This document shows, in pieces, positions 11,855-23,226 of a DNA stretch of 64,000 bases. Positions within the stretch are counted from its first letter, which is position 1. Each line of letters starts with the position of its first letter. The position numbers and the translations under genes are program-made. The notes under the pieces were generated by a model. The model made no database searches, was not told where the DNA came from, and saw nothing but the letters and a program-made list of their open reading frames with translations. The stretch comes from Ophiodon elongatus (lineage: Eukaryota; Chordata; Actinopteri; Perciformes; Hexagrammidae): the NCBI GenBank assembly GCA_016806645.1, contig JACSYO010001581.1, positions 636,001 to 700,000 of the forward strand, read 5' to 3'.

Positions 11855-12511
11855 ATGAATCCGAGGTTCGACAATCAGTCGGAGCCTCCTTTCCAGCACC
11901 CTGGCATACACTTTCCCCGGGAGCCCCCCCTCCCGAGTCTTCAGGTGCTGCCTCCTCTCTAGAGGACATGTTGGCCGGGTTTAGGAGTTCCTCAAAGTGC
12001 TCTTTCCACCGCCCGACGATGTCCCCCGTCTGGGTCAGCAGCTCCCCCCCACCGACCCCGTGCTGAGCACAGCCTGGGGTAAGCCCTGCTTTCCCTTCCT
12101 GAGCTGTCGGATGGTTTGCCAGAACTTCCTTGAGGCCAACCGAAAGTCCTTCTCCATGGCCTCCCCGAACTCCTCCCATGCCCAAGTTTTAGTGTCCGCG
12201 ACCACCGCAGATGCAGACCTTCTGGCCTGCCGGTACCCCTCAGCTGCTTCAGGAGCCAACCAGGCCCGAAAGGCCTCCTTCTTCAGTTTGACGGCTTCCC
12301 TCACCCTCGGTGTCCACCACAGGGTTCTCGGGTTACCGCCACGACAGGCACACTTATGAGCTACCCTATGTTCGAACATGGTGTTCGTTATGGACAAACT
12401 GTGGCTAGCACAGAAGTCCAACAGCGAGACACCACTCGGGTTCAGATCGGGCAAGCCGTTCCTCCCAATCACCTCCCGCCAGGTTTCTCTGTCGTTGCCC
12501 ACGTGAGCGTT
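11855..12511 (-). pseudogene. inverted Rex3 segment: endonuclease C-terminal part, linker and start of RT
   Basis: Read on the minus strand from 12511, it encodes the end of the apurinic-type endonuclease (motif NAHVGND near 12509-12489, then GRNGLPDLNPSGV and LLDFCASHSLSITNTMFEH), followed after an internal deletion by the linker region (RGGNPRT, WWTPRVREAV, AWEEFGEAMEKDFR, FWQTIRQLRKGKQ). After further frameshifts it ends with GKVYARVLERR and IVEPRI beside the left target duplication. Compared with intact family members, the endonuclease piece lacks over a hundred residues between 'HKCA' and 'CRGGNPRT'. In the source element this protein nicks target DNA and reverse transcribes the element RNA; this copy cannot do so. 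Confidence 0.88.
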
Positions 12512-13535
12512 GAGGAGCAGTGCGGATTCCGTCCCGGTCGTGGAACAGTGGACCAGCTCTTTACCCTCGCAAGACTACTGGAGGGGGTCTGGGAGTTTGC
12601 CCAACCAGTCCACATGTGTTTTGTGGACTTGGAGAAGGCCTTCGACCGGGTCCCTCGGGGGTTTTTGTGGGGGGTGCTGCGGGAGTATGGGGTGCCGGAC
12701 CCGTTACAACGGGCCATCCGGTCTCTGTACGACTGCAGTAGGAGCTGTGTTCATATTCTCGGCAATAAGTCAGACACGTTCCCGGTGGGTGTTGGCCTCC
12801 GCCAGGGCTGCCCTTTATCACCGGTCCTGTTCGTGACTTTCATTGACAGAATATCTAGGCGCAGCCGGGGGGAGGAGAACGTCAGGTTCGGGGGTCTCGG
12901 GATTGCCTCTCTGCTGTTCGCAGATGATGTGGTCCTGTTGGCCTCTTCGGACCATGACCTCCAGTATTCACTAGGGGGATTTGCAGCCGAGTGTGAAGCG
13001 GGGTTGATGAGGGTAAGCAACTCCAAATCGGATCACTGCGGCTGCGGCAGTAAAACAGGCGCTGCACCGGACCGTCTTGGTGAAAAGGGAGCGGAGCCGG
13101 AAGGCAAAGCTCTCAATTTACCGGGCGGTCTATGTTCCGACTCTCACCTATGGTCACGAACTCTGGGTCGTGACCGAAAGAACGAGGTCTCGGATACAAG
13201 CGGCCGAAATGAGTTTTCTCCGTAGGGTGGCCGGGCTCAGCCTTAGAGATAGGGTAAGGAACTCGGACATCAGGAGGGAACTTGGAGTTGAGGCGCTACT
13301 CCTTCGAATCGAAAGGAGTCAGCTGAGGTGGTTCGGGCATCTAATCAGGATGCCTCCTGGACGTCTCCCGTTAGAGGTTTTCCAGGCACGCCCAACTGGT
13401 AGGAGGGATTATATCTCCCAGCTGGCCTGGGAATGCCTCGGGATCCCCCTGAACGAGCTGGAACCTGTTGCGGGTGAGAGGGGAGCCTGGGTCGGCCTGC
13501 TAGGCCTGCTGCCACCGCAACCCGACCCCGGATAA
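12512..13535 (+). pseudogene. Rex3 reverse transcriptase and C-terminal region (decayed)
   Basis: The frame opens with EEQCGFRPGRGTVDQ at 12512. It continues through the catalytic FVDLEKAFDRV block (Asp codon 12626-12628), RQGCPLSPVLF near 12800-12833, and the FADD catalytic box at 12917-12928. After about 13020 the frame is broken and roughly 150-200 bases are missing compared with intact relatives. The C-terminal part resumes in another frame with KRERSRKAKLSIYRAVYVPT, TYGHELWVVTERTRSRIQ, AAEMSFLRRVAGLSLRDRVR and a PQPDPG end before the stop at 13533-13535. A small deletion also removes the usual Arg-rich stretch after RPTGRR. It is clearly non-functional. Confidence 0.92.
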
Positions 13536-13547
13536 GCGGATGAAAAT

Positions 13548-13573
13548 GGATGGATGGATGGATGGCTTCAGAC
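13548..13573 (+). repeat. 3' GGAT tail of Rex3 and right target duplication
   Basis: GATAAGCGG followed by ATGGATGGATGG-type tetranucleotide units, typical of the Rex3 3' end. Then comes GCTTCAGAC (13565-13573), the copy of the left target duplication. Confidence 0.88.
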
Positions 13574-13959
13574 TTATAATCATATTAATCAACATTATAC
13601 ATCTTTGATAGAAATGCATATGCATTACAGCTGTGGCAGGGGGATAGTGCACAATCATGACCAAAGCAGGAACCATACACCTGCTTGCATGTAAGTCATT
13701 CTCAGTGCATTAACGTAGTTACTTGAAACTGCATACAAACAGTGTTGCACCCTTACCCAATTAACCCACCAAAAGATCCTGTTGGACATCAGTAAATTAA
13801 AAGTCCTCCAAGTGTCTTTCGGGGGTGGTAAACAAGTTCAACCTTTGCTTCCGCCTTCCTATTGATGGAGTCGTCGCTCATAGGAAAAAGTTTCCACCAT
13901 GCTAAACATGGATCCCAAAAATGGTGTGTTGGGTAATTGGTCCGGAGCGATCTCATCAA
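13574..13959. other. non-coding stretch, nothing recognised
   Basis: AT-rich sequence with no gene or named repeat. Confidence 0.5.
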
Positions 13960-14340
13960 CTACTGGCCCTAAATTGCTGCCCATGGGTATTCATGGTCAC
14001 CAGAGGATGACTCCATATCTTTTTTGTGACCCCTTTTCTATTTTCTATCATTCTTATACACCTCACATTGACCAACACTTTAGCTCATGAAGATCTTGAC
14101 AACAAAGTGATCCATTTTCAAGACATTTGCTTTGTTTTTTCATACTCTCCTGAGTATAAATCATGTTTGTTGTGCCCCCTTTGACCTTTATTCTACTGCC
14201 ACCATCATGCCAAAATGTCCACTTCTATACATGAAATAGGCAGATTTCAATAACATTTATTCAAGTGCCTAAATTGATTAACCATTCTTAATTTGAATGG
14301 CCTTCCAGCGAAATCTTCAGGACAAACTTATTACATTATA
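13960..14340. repeat. probable old dispersed repeat
   Basis: The words 'GGTCACCAGAGGATGA', 'TTGTGACCCCTTTTC', 'CCCCCTTTGACC' and 'CCACCATCATGCCAAAATGTCC' in this order resemble a common fish repeat ('cagaggatgaatcc...gcgccaccat'). It is strongly diverged and its ends are uncertain. Confidence 0.4.
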
Positions 14341-15497
14341 AGGTAGCCCTATGACTAATACTAATTTCTGTCAAACACTTTCTTATTGTGCCACATTTAG
14401 TCTCTAGGGCAGGGTATTCAATTAAAATTCAAAGAGGTCCAGTTACAAAAAAATTCTCCCAGTAAAAATGTATGTCTAAATTGGGTTCTATAGCTCATGA
14501 GTTGACCCCCATGGTCCTTGACAGAGTTCCAGGGACCCCCAGAAAAACGGGGAATAGTTTATTTTCACTATTTGTTTCACTATATATACTATGTTAGACA
14601 ATCTGGCAAGCATCCATTTAAAGTGTAAGTATGAACTGAGAGTGAGTAGGACATTTCTCTCTGTTGCAGGCCAAATGTGTTATTTAGCGTTGAAAACAAT
14701 GTGGACTTTAACATCAAGCTATATATTTATATATATACACAACAGATTTTGTTGTCTGGTTAGAAAGTCAAGCTCTCTGGTTCTGGGGTCTTCCCAGAGA
14801 AGTTCAGGCGCACTGTTACCCCTCACCAGTGCCAATGTCAGTGCCTTGTGTCTTCTGCCAGCCTCAGCAGGCGCCGGTCCTCGGCTCGCACCCCATGCCC
14901 CGGGTCTTTGCAAACTCCCCCATGTGCATATGCTCCGTATGGTTCAAGCGCTGACGCCAATTTTCCACCATCTGCCCTTGCCCTGTACTTACACACAGAG
15001 GCAAGGTCTCCGCTGGATAGCGACCGCCACCCTTCACCTTGTCGGAGCAGAGAAATTTCAAATGTTAACCTGCAGCCTGCAGGAGTAGAGAGTGATCCGC
15101 AACCGCCATGCTGAGGAAACAGCCCAATGTGCTCATGTTGAAGGGAGGAGCATGATTTCCCCTCTACCATTTCATTTTCCCTTCCTTTTTCTTTTCCTTG
15201 CTCTGTCTCTCCCTCTCAGTTTCCTCTCTTCCATGCTTCCCTGCTTCTCTACACACCTCCTTTTCTGTCTCTGCCTTCCCCCGTCTCCCTCTCTCCATCT
15301 AGCCTTCTCTCTAGCTCTGTGCTTCCCCCTTGCTCGGTCTTGCAAATGGCTGCCCGCCAACGGTTTGGCTGAGGAGAAAACAGATTTGAATGAAGAATGG
15401 AGACAAAAGAGGCAACAAAGAGGCAGTAAAAGGCGCTAAACACAAAGAGACGTATGCCTGTTGGAGACGCACAGTCTGTATGTGAGTGTGTTTTTCT

Positions 15498-15499
<2 letters not shown>
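14341..15499. other. non-coding stretch with pyrimidine-rich segment
   Basis: No gene. 15155-15345 is CT-rich on the plus strand. Open frames at 14591-15114 overlap in several frames and show no family features. Confidence 0.45.
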
Positions 15500-15581
<82 letters not shown>

Positions 15582-15593
15582 TGTGTGTGTGTT
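15500..15593. repeat. (GT)n microsatellite, about 46 units
   Basis: GT repeats with one TA interruption near 15575. It faces the CA tract at 15806-15882, so the two can pair as inverted repeats. Confidence 0.97.
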
Positions 15594-15805
15594 CAAGGGT
15601 CTTACTGTACAGTGGGCAGCAGTCCAAGTCTAGAGAGTAATCCTTTACCCAGGCTTTACCACTGGGAATGTCAGGAATAAGTCAATCATGATGATGCATG
15701 CACTCTGCTGACGACACGTGCGCGTGTTCAAAGAATATCTAGAGCCAGCAGATGTGCCAGAACCCCGCTTCGGCAACATCAGGATGCAGTTTGTGATGAT
15801 AGGCA

Positions 15806-15806
15806 G

Positions 15807-15882
<76 letters not shown>
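15806..15882. repeat. (CA)n microsatellite, about 37 units
   Basis: A nearly pure CA tract opposite in orientation to the GT tract about 210 bases upstream. Confidence 0.97.
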
Positions 15883-15884
<2 letters not shown>

Positions 15885-17589
15885 TCCCAGACATGTATAC
15901 ACACACGTAACACCATGGAGGCAAGGCCAGATAAGCAGATTATTTGAAGGAGGCATTATTTGCCGTAAGAATGAAATAATTGGCATCATTATTTGGTGGG
16001 AATTTCAGCTAAATGAAGCATTAGATAGCATTTGGTTCCCCAAAACAGTCTGGAGTTGTGCGCTTAGCTCGCCCACCATGCGCCTGTGTTTACATGGTGG
16101 GTTTTCTGGCCCTTATCTCAAATCACAGCGAACAAGGTTGCCTCTGCTTTTATTTGTTTTAAGGTGGTATATCTGTAAAATAATTCTATATTTTCAGCAT
16201 ATTTGGTCTATTTTTTTCAGCCAATGTGAGTGTCTGTATGTGTGTGTGTGTGTCGTGTTTTATGTGTGTGTATCCTCTCTGTCAGGGAAACAGTGGTGGG
16301 TGGGCTGAGAGGTGGAGAGGCCTACTTTAACGGTCTTTTGAAGGAGATAAATGGCTTACAGATGGTCCAATCAATATATTCAAATGAGACACAGAGTCTA
16401 GCATTGAACATTGAGCAGAGACCTGGGGGTGGGGGTGGGGGTGGTGGGGGCTGCAACACCTCAGGTCATGGCTAGACCACACAGCAGAGATGCAACCTCA
16501 GACCTGGATGCAATTACATGTCAGTATGATTTACATTGTAATGTGAAATTACAGTTCAGATACTGAATAATCTGATCTGCGTAAAATCTAAAGTAAAATC
16601 ATGAAGCATGTGCTTATAAGGCTTTATACATGCCTTACAAGAACATTTGAATCAGTGATAATGAACTTCAGCATAATACAATGAACACAATGTGCCTCAA
16701 TGTTTATCCCTTTACACATTATACATCTCGGAAGCAAAAATGTCACCATGACCAATAGAAATGTTGATCAAACCCCAAAAGTTGTTTGTAGTCCCCAAAT
16801 ATCAAATTATGTTATTTCATATCATAACAGTTATAATACATAACAATATGTTGTGCGAAAATACCAGCAGTAATCAATAAAATAATTATTTTAACAAATA
16901 TCCATGAAAAGCCCCAATTTTATCACATTTGTTCCCCAGAACCGCACATCCCAGCTACTACGCTATGACTTTCTCCTGACTGCATGGGACTGCAGTGTTT
17001 GGGGTTTAAATGATGCTACACAATGCGCTTGTCAGTAGATAGTCGGACACTACAAGTGTCAGGGAGGATTTAATAAAAAATCCCTAATCTCAGGAAACTT
17101 TTTTTCATATTCATATTGTTATTTTCATTTGCGTGTCCAGTACAATGGGCTTTCCAAACGGTCTGTTTAGCCTTTCTTATCACAATGACTGGAAACACAG
17201 CATTCTTAGATCTGTGACAATAAAGAGAAAAAGGCCTCAAAAGTTGTCCCCTTTACATGTTGATTAATAAAAATACAAAAGTGTATGTGTATGATAGTAT
17301 ATAATCAACAAAACCCAAAATACTTGTTGACGTATCGGCCATTAGCCAAAACCAGTAAATGCACATGTTTTCACTTTTAATAGAGCGAGGTGAACAGTTT
17401 CAGCTTTGCTTCCAGTCTTGCTATTTTAAGCTGTACCAGCCCAGTCGCCAAGAAGAAATGTTGGCATTGTACGTTTCCGCAAACCACGCATACGTTGAAA
17501 AGTCTACATTTCTATATTTGGACAGGGCATATGACGTAGTAATTTGAGTTACCGTTATTGATAGGTCTGTGGTAAAATAACGAGTATAG
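15883..17589. other. non-coding stretch
   Basis: No gene. 15915-16035 is a repeat-free block with ATTATTTG and GAAATAATTGGC words that looks enhancer-like but is unproven. 16422-16450 is a GTGGGG run. The rest is AT-rich. Confidence 0.45.
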
Positions 17590-17740
17590 TATGACAAGCG
17601 AGAGATTCTACTCAGGGCGGCAGGGAGGCCTGGTGGATGAGTCAAACAAACAGGACTTTCACGTAGGAGACCTCTGTTTGTGTGAAACCAAAAGTAAACT
17701 TTGACTTTGTGTTACATAATATTACATAACAAACCGTTCT
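17590..17740 (-). repeat. dispersed repeat family C, copy 3 (inverted)
   Basis: The reverse complement shows 'GTTTCACACAAACAGAGGTCTCC', 'GTGAAAGTCCTGTTTGTTTGA' and 'CTCATCCACCAGGCCTCCC' (read in pieces), the same order as copies 1 and 2. A 12-base T run lies just downstream (around 17741-17753). Confidence 0.6.
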
Positions 17741-19034
17741 TTTTTTTTTTTTTACAATAACCTGAACCAAATGTGCGTTTTTGAAAGCGTGATAAAAGGC
17801 TTGTGTATAATAGTATTCATGAAATGCTTCAGGAACATTCAACGTATCCCGTGGTTCCCAGAAACGTACACGTCAATATTTTGACTGGGTTGGCTGTGCT
17901 GAGGTAAGCTAAGCACGTCAAATACCCTCTTCTGTACTGGATACAGACAAAAGATGGCAATCAATCTTTTTGAGTGACTCTGGGCAAGATGACAAAGACA
18001 CATTTTTCTGAAAGTGTCTTGAAGGTAACACACATTGATGAGGTTGATGTGTTGCCTTTAACAATTGTGTCATTTTCAAAACTAGGTCAAAACCACAACT
18101 ACTGGTAAGCAAAGCATACATGGCAGATATAGAGGTTACACTTAAACTACAGCAGAGCAAATATTCACAGTATAATTAGTGACTCTACCTCAAGTATGTT
18201 CAATTAATGAATCCACTGAGTGGAGTAAGTGTTTTCTCTTACTACTCTGATTTCTTTACATTTTATGTGAGAAATAAGAGAATAACTCTTCCTTTGATCC
18301 ACATTCTTTCCAAGACAGGGAATTATGGTCTCAAATACTTGCACAGGATCCACTATCATGTGCCATATGGTTTAGAGCCAAAAGATAATGAAAGGCGATA
18401 ACATAATATAGATAATGCTAGAGAGAATAACCCATATCCCCAGAGATAAAGTTGTTTACTGACAAAAGCACCTGGTTGAAAAATGGTTCGGGAGTGATTC
18501 GGCCAGTATAAAGAAAAAGATAGTATAAATGAGAATGGGGTGTTGGGGGGAGAGAGGGAGTGGACATACACCCAAACCAGTGCTTAAGGGTGGTGGTATT
18601 GGTGGGGGGATTCCCTGGAGGGGGAAACATGGCTCCCCAGTCTGGAGATAACATCCTCACACAGGCTCCTCGGGAGAAACATAAAAATCCACCTAGACAT
18701 TACCCAGGTATTTTATCATGCCCTATCAGATCCCATTCTCCCTTATCACGCTTTACACACACTTAAACATGGATACCCATTTCTGGACACATTGCTCACA
18801 TTCAAATAGAAGAGGAGGAAAGGAGGGGACACATTTTCTACAAGATGGAAGAGCTCTGGTAGATTTCCTGTTTATTTTTTAACGGAGCTACAGGGAACTT
18901 CATCATTTCACTAGAGCAGTAAAGTAACTCCTGGGATTATGGGTAATGTGTTTTTTATTTTTTTAAAGCACTAACATGTGTATACTAAAAAAGGTTAAAA
19001 AATAATTTTGTGAGAAGTCATTTTGTTACTCAGC
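17741..19034. other. non-coding stretch, nothing recognised
   Basis: AT-rich. Open frames at 18356-18660 and 18560-18766 have no family features. No named repeat. Confidence 0.45.
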
Positions 19035-19330
19035 CTTAAATGGTCAGTCCACCCAACCCACAAAATAAATAGATTTTCTTACATATCCATATTTATCAAT
19101 TCAGATAGTTTAACAAACAATAACGACATTCAGGTTACTGGATAACTCCCAGATCTTCTTAGCAACACTAGTCATCAGGACTATTTCTTTGGTAGAAAAT
19201 AGTTTAACTGAAAACAGATAACAGCCAGTAGATGATCCAGAGACACCAGGACAATCATAAGATCACCTTTCAATGTTTTTGATCACGATGAGCAAAAATC
19301 CAGTCCCCTCAATATCATTCAGTCAAAACA
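19035..19330. repeat. probable dispersed MITE-like repeat, copy 2 (weak)
   Basis: 'GGTCAGTCCACCCAACCCACAAAATAAAT' (in pieces), 'TTCTTACATATCCATATTTATCAATTCAGATAG' (in pieces) and 'GGTTACTGGATAACTCCCAGATC' follow the same layout as the percomorph repeat suspected at 5465-5760. Diverged, ends uncertain. Confidence 0.4.
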
Positions 19331-21914
19331 AGTAGTGTCAGCGTCCGCTTTCTAAAAACTGCAGCACATAACCATGACTATCTGCATCATTGGACATCAC
19401 TAAGTGGTAAACACGGGGGTCTTTAAAAGGGTGTTAACAGATGCCTTTAAGACGAGAGTAAATCCCCACAGAGATAAATAACTCCACCTTTTGCCAGAGA
19501 AGGTTTCCTTGAATTCTCTTTATGGATACAGATGATTGGCACATCAAAGAGAGTAATAGAGCTAATGGCAGAATAGCAGATTGCTGCACAAGTCCAGTGC
19601 AAGAAAACAAGACTTTATTCTCGGAAACAGATAAAGTAAGTGAAAACAAGACTACATGAAATGAAATGAAATGAAATTGCTTAATGTTCTGCTACAGCAT
19701 ACACATCTGCTCTATCGATGTTATTTGCTAGATTTTTTTAAACAAAACGAAAGTGTAAACCTACTTTATATGCAATGATTTGTACAAATGCATACATATT
19801 TATAAATCCAAGTTTTACATTATGCAAAAAAATTGAATATTTGTCCTATGTCCTTTAAGTCTCAAATCTAAAATTGGCTTATAAACTGTTGAATCAGCAT
19901 TTGTCAATCAAGTGACATGCATTAATTCATTGAGACACTCTCTTTTTCTCTTTTGAATTTTGGGACAAATTCACACACTCGTAACCACCGATCCACACAT
20001 GTCTAGTACGCCTTGTGGAAAGACCCGCCCCCACTCTGCCTCTGAGTGGCGTTCTAGTCTTCTGCTAAAAGCTAACGTTAGCCTATAGCTGTGATGCTAA
20101 TCGGCACTGCCAATAAGACACGCCCAGATGGAGAGGGACTCAGCTATGGCAGCTCCTGTTTTTGTTCCCAGAAACGGTTAGTTTTTTGTTTTGTTTTTAC
20201 AATTTTCATACGCGATTCTGCTGAGTTTTTTTTGTTTGCAACCTTTTCTCTCCATCTCTCTAATAGTATACTGTTCCCGAAATGCGTGCCCCGGCCTGCT
20301 TGCGACCGCACTCCCAGACACTCAGCCAGTGAATCTACATATTCAACATGTAAGTTTCAGCTGACTGCAGCCACAGACACACCAGCAGCTACTTACTCAT
20401 CTCCTTCCTTTTGTTCCATTCTCACACAGTTTATCAGGACTGTTTCATGTGACTCTTGTTTTACTCTGTAGCGAAGTACAATTCTTGTGATAAAACATTC
20501 TTTCAGAAAAGTAAAGTAAATAAATTAAAAGAAATACTCAGAAACACATAAAACTACTCTTCATAGTTACAAAAGTAAGTATAATTCTTAACTTCCATCC
20601 CTGCATGTTGCCAAGAAAATAATTTAATTTTAAACTACATTTGCATAAAGCAGTAAGGTCCCATCATACCCAGCTGGTCAATTATTGGCTAATTGAAAGA
20701 TAGACAGCAGCCTGACACTAAACACAAGGGCCACAGAATTTGCACTGCATCTCACATAACCATTCACCATTACCCTTGTTGGTCAGCATTGGTAGCCTCT
20801 ATGTAGGATGTGATGTATCTGTCCCGCCTCCTTATTCCTCAACACCACTGCTAACCTACCACCGTCTATCCTTAGCTGGTAATCCAAAGTCTGGCATTAA
20901 GGCACAAGTTTGTTTATATTTTGTCTCGGTTCCCCCGCCGGGATTAGCTGTCACTCAAACACATATGCTGGGCCCCACTCAAAGGATTAGAATATAGTGG
21001 AGCAATTTTATGCTTTATAGCCCCAAAAACCTTGTTTTTCTAAACAAGGTTAGATTAACAACAATTACAGAATCCCTTCATCGTGAATGTGTTAACTGTT
21101 TATGATTTCCTTTAAATGAAATATATTTTGCCACATGTAAAACCTGATGAATGTACGGGCAAAATGTATATACATCTGAAATGGAATCGGGCTCCAGGAA
21201 ATATCAGATAGTGTATGTGCACATGCTGGCATAAGGGCTTGTGTGTGAGTGTAGGTGTGTGCATTTATGTGTGTATGTGTGTGTCATTAGGTCAGCATTA
21301 ACAAATGTCCTTTATGGTGGAGAATAATGGCAGTTCCCCCCCTCGACCCTCCACGCCTCCCCACTCATCACCCATCAGTCTGCTTCAGGCTTCAGCCTCT
21401 CCTTGACCTTTGACCTCAGGTAGAGCCGGGTGCTGACCACACCCCCTCTCATCTCTGCTTGCTCTCCCCTAATCTTACGCACACACGCACGAAACCCCGA
21501 CACAAGCACAAGCACTCATATGTTAACACACACATACAGGCATATAAAAAAAAAAAAACACACACACACACATAGAAACACTCCAGCGCTGACATCACCA
21601 CTACATGTATCATATACCATGCCTGTTTACTCCACAACAAGGACCTTAATGCCAATAATAGTTTGATTCATGTGTTTTTAAGAGGAGCTCACATAAACAC
21701 ATACAACTTGCACACACATATACACATTGTCCACACACACCCTCAGAGGGGTTTTAAAAAATAGCTCAAGTGGGAAAACAGTGTCCATTTGTCTTTGGGC
21801 TAATATGAGTGTGGCTGCATTAGAGACAAATAGCATCCACTTCCATTTCCTTTATCATTGTCAGGCCAATTAATAGGCCAAGGATCCTGTTACTGAGTCA
21901 CTCGACGGAGGCAA

Positions 21915-21917
<3 letters not shown>
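19331..21917. other. non-coding stretch
   Basis: No gene. It holds a GAAAT run at 19657-19678, a perfect 10-bp inverted repeat at 21028-21051, and a CA-rich patch with a 12-base A run around 21480-21575. 20000-20110 resembles fish transposon-type DNA ('AAAGCTAACGTTAGCC') but has no boundaries. 21780-21900 is repeat-free with CCAATTAATAGG and TCATTGTCAGG words. Confidence 0.45.
21028..21051. repeat. perfect 10-bp inverted repeat with 4-base loop
   Basis: AACCTTGTTT, loop TTCT, AAACAAGGTT. A short hairpin with no T tract after it. Its role is unknown and it may be chance. Confidence 0.6.
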
Positions 21918-21969
<52 letters not shown>

Positions 21970-21970
21970 A
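21918..21970. repeat. (CA)n microsatellite
   Basis: Pure CA for about 46 bases, then imperfect. Confidence 0.97.
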
Positions 21971-22107
21971 CGTATGAAGACGCACACAAAGAGACCTCTT
22001 TCCGCTGCTGACCTTGGCTGCTCTTCCCAACACAAAAGACCCCAGAGATGGATGCCTCTTTGGAGAGCACTGGCTCTCTGGAAGGGTACCATGGCTGTCA
22101 TCCCCCA

Positions 22108-22108
<1 letters not shown>

Positions 22109-22141
<33 letters not shown>
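22109..22141. repeat. (CA)n microsatellite
   Basis: About 16 CA units. Confidence 0.96.
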
Positions 22142-22143
<2 letters not shown>

Positions 22144-23226
22144 TTCACACAAGTACATATGCTAGTGCACACGCAGGTGCTTATGGATTTACAAACATAT
22201 GCATGGGAGTTCTGGTTAATTCTAGATCATTTTGATGCTCAGGAGCCAAAGATATTTTGAGACACCGAAAATATTGTGGCCTTGGACTAGCATAGTTCAA
22301 ATTAAAGATGTACAAATTATAGGTAGCTTTAGTCTAAATATACTGGTGTTTGTCTTTAAAAAAACACGTTTTGGGTCACCCCCGAGGTTCACTGCTGTCT
22401 GATGTAAAGCTGCACTGAGAGCGATGGAGAGCCTCTTCTGGCTTTAATGACACGGAGCATTTATCAGCCATGTAGATTACAATGTCACTTGAGTGTCATC
22501 TGGAGGACAGATCCGGGCTGAGAGAACTGTGCATTCAACACACACGCACAGCACACCCACACACACAAGCACAAATGTATTATTATGATCATTGTGATAA
22601 TTTTTATTTAAGCTAGCTAAGCACATATGTAGACTGTATAGTGGTGTGTAGAAACAACTGCAATACATGAGTTTCTGCCGAGATTGTTCATATTCCTATT
22701 TGAAGTGACTCATATGTGACATCATTGTGTACATATCGCTGCCCTCGCACGCCTCAAATGCAACCAATAACGTCACACACACAGGGGACTGCCCATTGGT
22801 CTGATGGCCCATTGCTCCAAAATTACACTCAGAGTTGTTGGAGTCCAGTGGCAGCCAGACTCTTTTAAAATATTGCTTAGTTTTACAGATCTGGGTTCCC
22901 CGTTTCAGATAATATTCCTAAATCATAAGGTATGTCTTTTGTAGGGCTCCTCAGGAAAGATTTTTTTATTTCGGCTGAGATTTAACTTGAACAACTCCTC
23001 TGTGAACTAGATTAAATAGACTAACATATTGTTAAATCTAACAGAGCAAAGCTTACAGATAGTCAGCCACTCCTAAAATATGATTTATGATTCGTTACGA
23101 CTCATAAACATATGCTAACTCGTTTGGAAAATTTGTTTAACATTTAACTGCATGTAAAATGAATAAACATAATGTTTCTTAGATTATGCTCATCTGCCTT
23201 AACGATGCGGTTCACTAATTGTTAGA
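22142..23226. other. non-coding stretch
   Basis: No gene. 22760-22800 holds a CCAAT box (22764-22768), a CGTCA word (22771-22775) and a reverse CCAAT (22795-22799) within 40 bases. This is a promoter-like combination without any exon beside it. Confidence 0.4.

Larger units (their letters stand above)
11846..13573 (+). mobile_element. Rex3-type (RTE clade) non-LTR retrotransposon insertion with 5' inversion
   Basis: A single insertion bounded by an exact 9-bp duplication, GCTTCAGAC, at 11846-11854 and 13565-13573. Inside, 11855-12511 is element sequence on the minus strand (endonuclease end and linker), and 12512-13564 is element sequence on the plus strand (reverse transcriptase, C-terminus and a GGAT-type tail). 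The reverse transcriptase contains, at 12803-12823, the conserved stretch I remember as a Rex3 diagnostic site. The geometry is that of twin priming: the left flank abuts element sequence ending in Glu-Pro-Arg-Ile, and the forward part resumes at Glu-Glu-Gln-Cys-Gly-Phe, the next residues in the intact protein. The copy is also internally deleted and frameshifted, so it is inactive. Confidence 0.9.

Noticed and set aside
12510..12836. Additional open frames on both strands within the Rex3 RT region
   Set aside because: They are other-frame shadows of the GC-rich RT sequence. Only the frame with the FVDLEKAFD and FADD motifs is meaningful.
15718..16308. 196-codon plus-strand frame
   Set aside because: Its core is a His-Thr run from the CA tract. 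The flanking residues match no family that I know.
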